Source: JADJOY01 sp046331705 [NCBI: bacterium]
Lineage (GTDB): Bacteria; JADJOY01
Reading direction: 5' to 3'
Assembly: GCA_046331705.1 (NCBI GenBank)
Contig: JAXLQJ010000001.1
Span: 186,001 to 250,000 of the forward strand
Length of the DNA: 64,000 bases
Shown here: positions 44,763 to 52,424 of the stretch, in pieces
Position numbering within the stretch: position 1 is the stretch's first letter
How the letters are laid out: every line of letters starts with the position of its first letter
Made by a program: the position numbers and the translations under genes
The notes under the pieces: generated by a model
What the model saw: the letters and a program-made list of their open reading frames with translations, nothing else
Database searches by the model: none
Told to the model about the DNA's origin: nothing

Positions 44763-46295
44763 TCAGTGCTCGCCGGGACGCAAGCTCGGCGCCCAGCCCG
44801 GCGCGCGACCGCCGCCGATCCCGGGGCTCTCGAGGGGCGTGGGCTCGATGGCGGGAGGCGGCGCGCTGCCGTGGCCGTCCTCGGCCGCCGCGTTCGCGTA
44901 CTGCGCCCACTGCTGCGCGTGGGTGATCGCCGCCAGCTCGCGACGCGAGCGCTCGCTCAGCGCCCGAATCGTCGCCAGCATGAGCCACAGGTACTTGTTG
45001 AGCGCCATGACCTGGAACATGCCGAGCATCAGCAAGCCGATCAGCGCCAGCAGCACCGCGCGTGCGTGCAGCCCCACCTCTCCGGTCATCCGCCGCAGCC
45101 GCCACGCGGAGCGCAACGAAGCGAAGAGGAACCCGCCGAAGATCACCGCGCCCACGACACCGCCCTCGGTCACCACCGTCAGGTACATGTTGTGCGCGAC
45201 GCGCTCCATGCCGATCAGCGACACCTCCTGCTGATACTCGGCGCGCGCGTGCAGCACGCGGAAGTTCCCGGGGCCCGCCCCGAACACCGGATGGTCGGCG
45301 AGGATTCGCGCCCCCACCCGCAGGTAGTTGGTGCGACGCCAGAGCGAGATGTCCTGCTGGCCGCTCGTGTCGAAGGCGAAGAGCGTGGCCATGCGCTCCC
45401 AGTAGCGGCCGGGGACCGCCGGCAGGCTCGCCACCACCAGCAACAGCGCCGTTGCGAACCACGCCGGGTGGATCTTCTTCCACGACATGGCGGTGAAGAG
45501 GAGCAACATCGTCCCCATCACCAGGAACGCCGAACGCGAGAACGTCAGCACCAAGCCCGTCATCATGAGCCCGGCGCCCACGAAACCCCAGAAACGTGCG
45601 CGCCCGCGCCGCCCCACGATCGCGAACAGCGAGACCGAGAGCGGCAGCAGCAGAAAGGTGGCGAAGAGGTTCGGCGAGATGCTGGATGCGCCGGTGATGC
45701 GCGTGATGCTGTCGGAGACGTCTCCCTCGCTCGACATCGTCGAGAACGGGTTGTTGCCGGTGAGGTAGGTGCCGATGCCGATCGCGACCGAGATGCCCAC
45801 CGTGATGCGCACCGTGGCGAGCAGCCGCTTCTGCCAGACCGCCTCGACGAAGCTGCGACTCAGCACCAGGTAGAAGAGCCACATGCTGAGGCTGCGCCGG
45901 AAATCGTTGAGCGCGGTGGGGCGATCCACGGCAATCAGCACGCCGAGCGCCGAGTAGATCGCCCAGATCAGCAGCCAGCGGTCGATGGCGTGCAGCGACA
46001 CGCGGCGGTCGTAGCTGACCAGGTAGCGCAGAAAGAGGATCGCGGTCGCGGCTGGAAACAAGAGCTTGGTGAACGTGAGCGCCGCCGCCGTCTGACCGGG
46101 CAGCACCGCGAACACGTCGAGCGGGATGAGCGCGATCATCCCGAGCAGGATCGCTTGTGGGTTGCGGAACGCGAACGGCGCCAGCGCGAGCACGCCGGGC
46201 ATCGCGAGCAGCGCCCACGACTTCGCACCCAGCGCGAACGCCACCGCGACGATGGCGAGGCTGAGCAAGAACGCAGCGATGAAGACGAGAGCCAT
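44763..46295 (-). CDS. O-antigen ligase/Wzy-like polymerase
   Basis: A 510-residue polytopic membrane protein with about 11-12 helices and a large periplasmic loop (about 330-395) that carries LADHPVFGAGPGNFRVL and AHNMYLTVVTEGGVVGA, the hallmark of the Wzy_C/O-antigen-ligase superfamily (conserved Arg, HN.yl and G.GpG.). In this operon it fits polymerisation of flipped repeat units (Wzy role); ligase activity is the alternative. The ~50-residue C-terminal tail is cytoplasmic, Pro/Gly-rich and not conserved-looking. There is 110 bp between the upstream Wzz gene and this ATG, without a clear promoter. It is followed after 5 bp by the glycosyltransferase gene. Confidence 0.9.
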   Translation of the reverse strand: MALVFIAAFLLSLAIVAVAFALGAKSWALLAMPGVLALAPFAFRNPQAILLGMIALIPLDVFAVLPGQTAAALTFTKLLFPAATAILFLRYLVSYDRRVSLHAIDRWLLIWAIYSALGVLIAVDRPTALNDFRRSLSMWLFYLVLSRSFVEAVWQKRLLATVRITVGISVAIGIGTYLTGNNPFSTMSSEGDVSDSITRITGASSISPNLFATFLLLPLSVSLFAIVGRRGRARFWGFVGAGLMMTGLVLTFSRSAFLVMGTMLLLFTAMSWKKIHPAWFATALLLVVASLPAVPGRYWERMATLFAFDTSGQQDISLWRRTNYLRVGARILADHPVFGAGPGNFRVLHARAEYQQEVSLIGMERVAHNMYLTVVTEGGVVGAVIFGGFLFASLRSAWRLRRMTGEVGLHARAVLLALIGLLMLGMFQVMALNKYLWLMLATIRALSERSRRELAAITHAQQWAQYANAAAEDGHGSAPPPAIEPTPLESPGIGGGRAPGWAPSLRPGEH

Positions 46296-46405
46296 GCCTC
46301 AGGGGCCCGGGCGCGAGCCGCGGCGGCGGTTGCGCCTCGCGGGCGGCGGGGGACGGGAGCGGACCGCCGAGGAAGCGACCGCGACAGGCTCGGGACCGCT
46401 TGGGC

Positions 46406-47977
46406 TCAAGCCGTCTGCTCGAGCGGGTAGGTCGCGAGCACCGGGACCCCCAGCTCTCGCACGATCTGCTCGGGCAGCTTGAACGAGTCGTCGAGCAGCT
46501 CGAACAGCACCGCTGCCACCACGCCCAGGAAGAGCCCCACCGCGAACGAGAGCGGGATCAGCGTGCCGCGCTGCGGAAAGAGCGGGCTCGGGCTCACGTA
46601 CGGCTCCGAGATCACCGCCACGTTGGGCAGCAAGCTCGAGCGGAGCTGGTTGTAGACGTCGACCTCGCCTTCCTTGCGTTGGAACTGATTCACCTGCTCG
46701 AGCGCGATCTTGCGACGTTGCTCGAGCACCGATAACCGCTGCTCGGCCTCTTCGACCGCGGGAATCTTGTTCTTGAGGTCGGTGATCTGCGCGGTGAGCT
46801 GTTGCTTGCGGCTGCGCACGCTGGTGAGATCGTTGCTCAGGAACTCGGTGACGATGGCCTTGTACTGGCCCGACAGCGTGCCGAGCTCGCGGTCCACCGC
46901 CTGCACCATCGGGCTGGTGGGGCTGAAGTTGCGGAGCATCTCGGCGCGCTGGCCCTCGAGCTGTCCCATGCGTGCGCTGATCTCCCGCAACATGGGGTCC
47001 GAGGAGGTGCCGTCGACGCCGAGCGCCCGGATGCCGCGCGCGCTGGAAGCCTGAGCGCGGCTCGCCAAGCTCACCAACTCGTCCTCGCGCACGTCGAGCT
47101 TGTTCAGCTCCGTGATCATCTCGCCGAGCTGCTTCACGAGGCGGTTCTTCTCCTCGGTGGGCGCGACGAGCGTGGGGTCGGCCTTGATGCGCTGGATCTC
47201 CTGGTTGACCGCATCGAGCTCCGCGAGCCTGAGATCGGTTTGCTTGCGATAGAACTCGGGCGCCGCCGCGTTGCTCCAGATCGCGCTGCGCTGCTCGGTG
47301 TAGACGCGCAGGTAGGTCTTGAGGATCTCCTCGGTCAGATGACCGTCGAAGTGTTTGACTCGGATGTCGATCACGTCGTTGCCGACGCCGGGGCTCACCT
47401 CGACGATCGCGCGCAGCGCCGGGATGAGCGGATCGCCCGGCAGCTTTCCCTGGCTGTCGGCGGGATCGGGCTCCTTCACGACCAGCGCCTTGAGCGCGTG
47501 TGGCGCGCCGCCGATGGCGCGGGTGACGGCGCGCAGCCAACGCGGCTCGGCCTCTTCCGCCCACGAGAACCGCAGCTCGTCGTGGCGGGTGCGCAGATCG
47601 GCGAGCACCCGGTCGGCGAGCGTGGCGCTCGACAGGATGCGTTGCTCGTTCGCGACCATCTGCGGCGTCACCGGGCGCATGCCGGTCTGGACCATCGAGC
47701 CCGGCACGATCGCCGAGGTGTCCACGTCGCTGCCCTTCACGATCACCGAGAAGCTGCCCGAGTAGATCTTGGGCAAGGTGAAGCAGAGCACCGTGGTGAC
47801 GACGACGGTCACGGCGACCAGCCACACGATCAGCCGCTTGTGCAGGAACACCATCACCAGCAGCAGCCGCGCCAGCTCGGACGGCCGCTGTTGCGACGGC
47901 GTCTCGTCGAACGCCGTCGGGATCGGCATCCCTGGAAAGCCGGGCGGTAGTCCCGCCGTGGGTCGATTCGCGATCAC
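46406..47977 (-). CDS. Wzz-type chain-length determinant / polysaccharide co-polymerase
   Basis: A 523-residue membrane protein with two membrane helices (about 45-68, LIVWLVAVTVVVTTVLCFTLP; and about 465-490, LSFAVGLFLGVVAAVLFELLDD) around a long periplasmic domain containing extended coiled-coil-like helices (residues 230-420, heptad-like with many Glu, Arg and Gln). The conserved Wzz Pro-rich start of helix 2 is present (PSPLFPQRGTLIPLS). There is no kinase domain at the C-terminus, so this is the PCP part of a split Wzc, with the CpsD-like gene as the separate cytoplasmic part. The GTG at 47977 overlaps the stop of the Wza gene (GTGA), consistent with a Wza-Wzz export complex. Length is near the upper end of the family. 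Confidence 0.92.
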   Translation of the reverse strand: MIANRPTAGLPPGFPGMPIPTAFDETPSQQRPSELARLLLVMVFLHKRLIVWLVAVTVVVTTVLCFTLPKIYSGSFSVIVKGSDVDTSAIVPGSMVQTGMRPVTPQMVANEQRILSSATLADRVLADLRTRHDELRFSWAEEAEPRWLRAVTRAIGGAPHALKALVVKEPDPADSQGKLPGDPLIPALRAIVEVSPGVGNDVIDIRVKHFDGHLTEEILKTYLRVYTEQRSAIWSNAAAPEFYRKQTDLRLAELDAVNQEIQRIKADPTLVAPTEEKNRLVKQLGEMITELNKLDVREDELVSLASRAQASSARGIRALGVDGTSSDPMLREISARMGQLEGQRAEMLRNFSPTSPMVQAVDRELGTLSGQYKAIVTEFLSNDLTSVRSRKQQLTAQITDLKNKIPAVEEAEQRLSVLEQRRKIALEQVNQFQRKEGEVDVYNQLRSSLLPNVAVISEPYVSPSPLFPQRGTLIPLSFAVGLFLGVVAAVLFELLDDSFKLPEQIVRELGVPVLATYPLEQTA

Positions 47978-49023
47978 GGGTTCTGGGTGATGACCTTGGT
48001 GCCGTTCTGCGTCGCTTCCAGCAGGTTGTACGAGAAGCTCACGCTGTAACCGCGGAAGAACGTGATCGCCGCGAGCCGACTCGAGAGGTACGCGAGATCG
48101 GTGACGCGCGAGCGCGGGATCCACACCACGTCACCCGGCATCACCACCGCGACGTTTCCGTCCTTGTCGGCGTTGAGCGGATCGGTGAGGTCCACGCGGC
48201 GGACGATCACGTCCTTGCCGGCGGCGCGCATGGTGATGACCTCGTCGGGAAGTGCATCGATGGTGAACCCGCCCGCGAGCGCCACCGCTTCGAGCACCGT
48301 GCGCGGGCGCTCCATGCGATAGGCACCCGGGCTGCGCACGTCACCGAGCACGAACACCTTGGCGCCTTCGCTCTGGGTGAGGCCGACGTTGACGGTCAGT
48401 CGATCGTAGACGCGTCCGTATTCCGTCGAGACCGCCTCCGAGAGCTCCGCGAGGGTCCGTCCGCCGGCCTGGATGTCGCCGACGATCGGGAACGTGGCGC
48501 CGCCGTCGGGGCGCACGATGATCCGGCGCACCGGGCCGTTGTCGCTGCTCGACACGGACTTGAGGAGCTCCTGGGTCGCGGCGTCGAATTGCTTGACCGA
48601 GATGTAGATGTCGGGATCGCGCAGCGTGCCCTTGTATGCGTTGCGCACCTCGTCCACCAGCTCGGACGGGCTCTTGCCCGCGGCAATCACGTCTCCCAGG
48701 TAGGGCAACGAGATCTTTCCGTCGGGGCGGATCGTCTGCGCGGAGTCGAACGTGGGCAGGGTGGGGAAGCGGATGTCGAGCTGGTCGCGGATCTGCAGCA
48801 GGTACTTGGGCCGAAGCTCGTCGCGGACGGCGTAGAGCACGCTCAGCTCGTCGCCCGGTGCGATCCGGTATTCCGGCACCTTGTCGAGCGTGGCGACACC
48901 CTCTCCCGCGGCGCCCTTCATGGGATCGAAGAGCGGCAGGTTCACGGGTTCCTTGGGTGCGCAGCCGCCGAACAAGAGGATCGGCAACGCGGCAACGGCG
49001 GCGATCCGCACGAGCTTGCTCAT
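47974..49023 (-). CDS. Wza-like outer-membrane polysaccharide export lipoprotein
   Basis: A 349-residue lipoprotein: LLFGGC lipobox (Cys21), then a Poly_export domain (about 50-140, YRIAPGDELSVLYAV...RPDGKISLPYLGDVIAAGKSPSEL) and SLBB domains (about 165-320, VFVLGDVRSPGAYRMERPRTVLEAVALAGGF and MPGDVVWIPRS). This is the Wza/BexD family that forms the outer-membrane export channel for capsule or exopolysaccharide. Shine-Dalgarno AAGGA lies before the ATG at 49023. Its stop overlaps the Wzz start by four bases. The 227-bp gap to the upstream sugar transferase gene could hold an internal promoter, but I see no clear one. C-terminus ends FRGYSVSFSYNLLEA, an aromatic segment that may be the helix crossing the outer membrane. 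Confidence 0.94.
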   Translation of the reverse strand: MSKLVRIAAVAALPILLFGGCAPKEPVNLPLFDPMKGAAGEGVATLDKVPEYRIAPGDELSVLYAVRDELRPKYLLQIRDQLDIRFPTLPTFDSAQTIRPDGKISLPYLGDVIAAGKSPSELVDEVRNAYKGTLRDPDIYISVKQFDAATQELLKSVSSSDNGPVRRIIVRPDGGATFPIVGDIQAGGRTLAELSEAVSTEYGRVYDRLTVNVGLTQSEGAKVFVLGDVRSPGAYRMERPRTVLEAVALAGGFTIDALPDEVITMRAAGKDVIVRRVDLTDPLNADKDGNVAVVMPGDVVWIPRSRVTDLAYLSSRLAAITFFRGYSVSFSYNLLEATQNGTKVITQNP

Positions 49024-49250
49024 GGAGGTTCCTTTCCGGAGGAGAGCGAGACGTCGCCGAGGATGCGCTGCGCGCGAGGCCGAGTAAAGCCGCCGAGCCT
49101 CTCGGGGGTCCGTTCCAGCCCCCCGCCTGCCCGTGAGATGACCACGGCTGGGCCGTCCCACCAGTCGCTCGCACGGCTCGCGCGGCGCTCTTGGCGCCGG
49201 GAGCGATCGACGGCGCGCGTGCAGAACGGTGCGCCGAGCGAGGAAACGTG

Positions 49251-50594
49251 TCACGCGATACTGCTCCGGAGCACGTACTGATCGACGATGTAGCGATTGA
49301 GGTGCGTCACCGGCTCGTAGAAGACGACGATGGAGCGACCGTCGCCGTTCGCGTCCGGCGACTCCGCGGGCGGCGGCGCGGGATTGCGCTCGCCACCGTC
49401 GGAGCGCGCGTTCGCATCCCCGTTCGGCCCCTGCTGCACGCGATACACGAACCCCCTGCAGCGCGCGCGCTTGCGGCGACCGGAGCGCGGGCTGTAGGTC
49501 TCGAGCACCACGTACACCTCCTGGTTCTTCTCCAGGGGCAACGGGCTGACCAGGCAGAGCGCCTCGTGGTTGATGTCGATGAGCTCGCACGAAACCGGCA
49601 GCCGCACGCGGAACGACTCGTCGGTCAGGAACGCCTCGACGTCCTCGCGCGCCACGCGACGGGTGACCCGCTTGTTGGTGAGCGCCGACACGGCGAGCGT
49701 CTTGCGAACCAGCGACCACTGCGACTGCACGATACGAAGCTCGTCCGCGGCCGCGTTGAAGGTCTCGCGCAGGGTGTTGCGCAGCACCGTGAGCGCCGTG
49801 GTGAAGATGAAGCCGACGTCGCGAAACGGGCTCGAGCCCCGCGTGAGGAAGCGGTAGTCGATCCGCGATCGGATCTGCTTGGGCGTCGAGTGCGGGGTGA
49901 AGAACTGCGAGTATCCCGTGAGCCCCGGCCGCACCAGGAAGGTGCGGTCGTAGTTGGGGATCATCTGGCGATAGCGCTCGTAGGCTTCGGGACGAACCGG
50001 ACGCGGACCCACGAAGTCCATGTCGCCGCGGATGATGTTGACGAGCTGCGGCAGCTCGTCGAGACGCGTGGCGCGCAGGAAGCGGCCGAACGCCGACTCG
50101 AGCTTGCCGTTGGGGACGTGCAGGTTGGCGCCCAGCTCGCGCTCGGCGTTTCGCGACAGCGTGCGGATCTTGTAGATGGTGAAGATCCGCTTGCCCTTGC
50201 CGAGACGCCGCCCCTTGTAGATGAACTGGCCGCGATCGTCCTCGAAGAGGTGATGCAGGACCCACAGCACCGCGATCACGAACGACGCGGGGACGAGGAA
50301 GAAGGCGGCGAGCGAGACGTTCACGACGCGGCGCAGACCATCGGCGCGCTCGCGCTCGAGCAAGGCAAGCGCCGTGCGATCGATGCGCGCGTCGGTGCGC
50401 GGCGTCGCGAGCGTCCCTGGCGCCGCCGGCGCGTCGGGGGGACGCGGGAACGGCACGACCCGGCCCCGTTCGGTGCCGCGGCCGAGGACGGTGGTGGTGG
50501 TTCGCGGGTTGCGCAGCGTGCCGCTGCGACGCGGCGACAGCGAGCCGGCACGGGTGGCTCGTGGCGCGTCGGGTTGGCGAATGGGCTCGGCCAC
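49251..50594 (-). CDS. Initiating polyprenyl-phosphate sugar-phosphate transferase with PilZ-like C-terminal domain
   Basis: A 447-residue protein: disordered N-terminus (1-85), one reentrant hydrophobic segment (~93-115), a PF02397 bacterial sugar transferase domain (~115-270: KGKRIFTIYKIRTL, RATRLDELPQLVNI, GDMDFVGPRP, RPGLTGYSQF) and a C-terminal domain (~300-447) that resembles PilZ: a KRVTRRVARED segment like the RxxxR switch, then FRVRLPVSCELIDINHEALCL and later strands. The usual DxSxxG is degenerate (DINHEAL). It puts the first sugar-1-phosphate on undecaprenyl phosphate, starting exopolysaccharide synthesis. Short, PglC/WbaP-catalytic type, without the N-terminal multi-helix part of WcaJ. 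The C-terminal domain could add c-di-GMP or protein control; that is inference. GTG start at 50594 with AGAGG upstream; first gene of the operon. Confidence 0.88.
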   Translation of the reverse strand: MAEPIRQPDAPRATRAGSLSPRRSGTLRNPRTTTTVLGRGTERGRVVPFPRPPDAPAAPGTLATPRTDARIDRTALALLERERADGLRRVVNVSLAAFFLVPASFVIAVLWVLHHLFEDDRGQFIYKGRRLGKGKRIFTIYKIRTLSRNAERELGANLHVPNGKLESAFGRFLRATRLDELPQLVNIIRGDMDFVGPRPVRPEAYERYRQMIPNYDRTFLVRPGLTGYSQFFTPHSTPKQIRSRIDYRFLTRGSSPFRDVGFIFTTALTVLRNTLRETFNAAADELRIVQSQWSLVRKTLAVSALTNKRVTRRVAREDVEAFLTDESFRVRLPVSCELIDINHEALCLVSPLPLEKNQEVYVVLETYSPRSGRRKRARCRGFVYRVQQGPNGDANARSDGGERNPAPPPAESPDANGDGRSIVVFYEPVTHLNRYIVDQYVLRSSIA

Positions 50595-50612
50595 GTCTGC
50601 CTCTAGTGCATC

Positions 50613-50631
50613 TGGGCCCTCACGGGGCCCA
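50613..50631 (-). other. Leader hairpin of the exopolysaccharide operon
   Basis: TGGGCCC / GGGCCCA, a perfect 7-bp stem with a 5-nt loop, about 20 bases before the GTG start of the sugar transferase. Position in the 5' leader suggests a role in mRNA stability or translation, but it could also be a terminator of the response-regulator transcript, which ends at 50819. Confidence 0.4.
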
Positions 50632-50818
50632 AGAGTCGGGATCGAAAAGGAGAAAGCGTCATACTAGCTCCGCGCCTGAGCGCAGGTCGCGCGCGGAACG
50701 TAAAATTTTGTCACGCTGCGTCGTGACCTCCGCAAGCCGCCTCTGGTCGACGCCCAGGCCGCGCGGCGAGCGGACGCTACGCCCGGCGGACGTCGACGAA
50801 CGCTCGGCGGCCGAGGGT

Positions 50819-51757
50819 TCAGCCCACGAACTTGTAGCCTTCGCCGTAGACCGAGAGGATGAACCGCGGGTTGCCGGGCTCGCCCTCGAGCTTCTGGCGA
50901 AGCTTCAAGATGTGGTTGTCGACCGTCCGGGTGTTGGGCACGACCTGGTAGCCCCAGATCTCGGTGAGCAGCTTGTCGCGGCTCACGATCTGCCCTCGGC
51001 TCCGGATCAGCATGCGCAAGATCTCGAACTCTTTCGGGGTCAGATCGACGTGCTGGCCGGCCTTGGTGACTCGGCAGCGCTCGAAGTCGACCTCGATGTC
51101 CTCGAACCGATACCCCGGCTGCTGCTCCGACGGCCGCACCGGGTCGCGCCGCAACCGGGCGCGGATCCGGGCCACCAGCTCGCGCACGCCGAACGGCTTG
51201 GTCACGTAGTCGTCGGCGCCCAGCTCGAGGCCGAGCACCTTGTCGATCTCCTCGGAGCGCGCCGTCAGCATGATGATGGGCGTGGCGATGCCCTGCTTGC
51301 GCAGCTCGCGACACACGTCGAGGCCGCTGGTGCCCGGCATGTTCACGTCGAGCAGGATCAAGTCCGGCTTGCCCGAGAGCGCGAGATCCAACCCGGCCTG
51401 GCCGCGCGATGCGCGCAGCACCTTGTAGCCGTCGCGCAACAGGTGGACCTCCAAGCCTTGGGCGAGATCCTCGTCGTCGTCGACGATGAGGACGGTGTGC
51501 TTGTGCGCCGGGCTGGTCTGCGACTCGACGCGCGGCGACGCGGCGGTCGAAGTCGACGCCGACGGCGGCAGTCCCGGCCGCGCCGGCGCCCGCGGCTCCA
51601 AGCGACGCACCTTGTTCGGGTCTACATCCCGCAGGGGATCGCGCTGGGTCATGGTCGCGTTGAACGAATTACCAGAGCCGCCGTCGGACGGCGACCAATA
51701 TGCCGCATCCGCGCGCTGTGCGGAGCGCCACATACGTTCCATTCCGTCTCGTTCCAT
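50819..51757 (-). CDS. OmpR/PhoB-type response regulator with N-terminal extension
   Basis: A 312-residue transcription regulator. A REC domain (about 85-200) begins with VLIVDDDED (acidic pocket), has the phospho-accepting Asp in LILLDVNMPG, Thr in LTAR and the switch Lys in YVTKPFG. A winged-helix OmpR domain follows (about 215-312, TPKEFEILRMLIRSRGQIVSRDKLL, WGYQVVPNTRTVDNHILKLRQKL). The residues before REC form an ~85-residue, Ser/Pro-rich extension with no known domain. I prefer the ATG at 51757, as GGGAGG lies upstream; the ATG at 51652 (MTQRDPL) has no Shine-Dalgarno but would give a shorter start. No histidine kinase is nearby. Location next to the exopolysaccharide operon suggests control of it. 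It is not a sigma-54 activator. Confidence 0.85.
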   Translation of the reverse strand: MERDGMERMWRSAQRADAAYWSPSDGGSGNSFNATMTQRDPLRDVDPNKVRRLEPRAPARPGLPPSASTSTAASPRVESQTSPAHKHTVLIVDDDEDLAQGLEVHLLRDGYKVLRASRGQAGLDLALSGKPDLILLDVNMPGTSGLDVCRELRKQGIATPIIMLTARSEEIDKVLGLELGADDYVTKPFGVRELVARIRARLRRDPVRPSEQQPGYRFEDIEVDFERCRVTKAGQHVDLTPKEFEILRMLIRSRGQIVSRDKLLTEIWGYQVVPNTRTVDNHILKLRQKLEGEPGNPRFILSVYGEGYKFVG

Positions 51758-51960
51758 GAACCGCGCCTCCCTGTGTCTCCTCACCGCATCGGTGAGTCTG
51801 AAGCCAACGCTCGGCAGCCACCACGGAAGCAAGCGGGGCGCCATTTCTTGGAAACATTTGAAATCCCTGGAGTTTCTCACTCGAAGCGCGCGAGGAGACC
51901 CGCCCCCGAAGGGGGTTGGTGACAATTGGATCTGACGGAAGTCGTCAAATATCCGGCGAT

Positions 51961-51980
51961 GACCGACCGGTCGCTCGGTC
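51961..51980. promoter_or_regulatory. Inverted repeat GACCGA-N8-TCGGTC
   Basis: A perfect 6-bp dyad with an 8-bp spacer, lying in the divergent region between the response regulator and the first riboswitch-controlled gene, about 140 bp upstream of the sigma-54 promoter. It may bind a regulator of either gene. No counterpart was found upstream of the second riboswitch gene. Confidence 0.35.
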
Positions 51981-52011
51981 TGTCGCGGTTGGTCTGCGTG
52001 TGGGTCCAAAC

Positions 52012-52025
52012 GTCACGAGTGTGAC
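52012..52025. promoter_or_regulatory. Candidate enhancer-binding site, dyad GTCAC-GAGT-GTGAC
   Basis: A perfect 5-bp dyad with a 4-bp spacer. It ends 98 bp before the sigma-54 -24 element at 52123, the usual distance for a bacterial enhancer-binding protein. A one-mismatch version (GTCAT-TGCG-GTGAC) lies 93 bp before the second sigma-54 promoter. The binding protein is not encoded in this window. Confidence 0.5.
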
Positions 52026-52122
52026 TGTCCGTCAAGATCGATCTGACCGCGTTGGCTTCTCGTCGGGGGTTACGAATGGCGAGAGGGCGCGGATTCTTTC
52101 GACTTCTGACGATTCGTGACGA

Positions 52123-52139
52123 TTGGCCCGCCGGTTGCT
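52123..52139 (+). promoter_or_regulatory. Sigma-54 (-24/-12) promoter
   Basis: TTGGCCCGCCGGTTGCT fits the sigma-54 consensus TTGGCACG-N4-TTGCW, with invariant GG and GC exactly 12 bp apart. The start of transcription would be near 52150, about 90 nt upstream of the riboswitch. The nine bases TGACGATTC lie just before it, as in the second such promoter at 55903. Confidence 0.8.
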
Positions 52140-52240
52140 CTAGCCCGGATCAGCACGAGCACGGGAACGTCGCAGGGGCGATCGATCCACACGGCTCGTG
52201 CGGTTCTTCACGAACCGGGTCAGCCAGGGGGCATGCCAGC

Positions 52241-52345
52241 GAATTCGACTCCTCGATAAAGGCAAACCACTCGAAAGAGTGGGACGCAAAGCCACTGGCC
52301 CTCCCTCCCCCACGGGAGCGGGTCGCAGGGCTGCCGAGCAGACGC
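52241..52345 (+). ncRNA. GEMM-I riboswitch with A at the specificity position (cGAMP-like variant)
   Basis: The conserved core is present: GCAAACC, P2 hairpin CCACTC-GAAA-GAGTGG (52267-52282) with GNRA tetraloop, GGGACGCAAAGCC, the P3 arm, and GCAGGGCTGCCGAG. P1 forms from CTCG (52252-52255) and CGAG (52335-52338). Aligned to the Vibrio Vc2 aptamer, position 20 is A (52260) where c-di-GMP aptamers have G. A20 is known from GEMM-Ib riboswitches of Geobacter that prefer or accept cGAMP. CTCCTC (52249-52254), overlapping the 5' side of P1, is complementary to GAGGAG of the Shine-Dalgarno (52413-52418), so ligand-stabilised P1 could free the ribosome site. The gene starts at 52425. Confidence 0.9.
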
Positions 52346-52424
52346 GGCGACTCATCCAGAGCCGGTCCCGTCGCGCGGCGTCGCGGACGTCCGTCGGGCC
52401 CCGTGCTCTCGGGAGGAGACGCCG

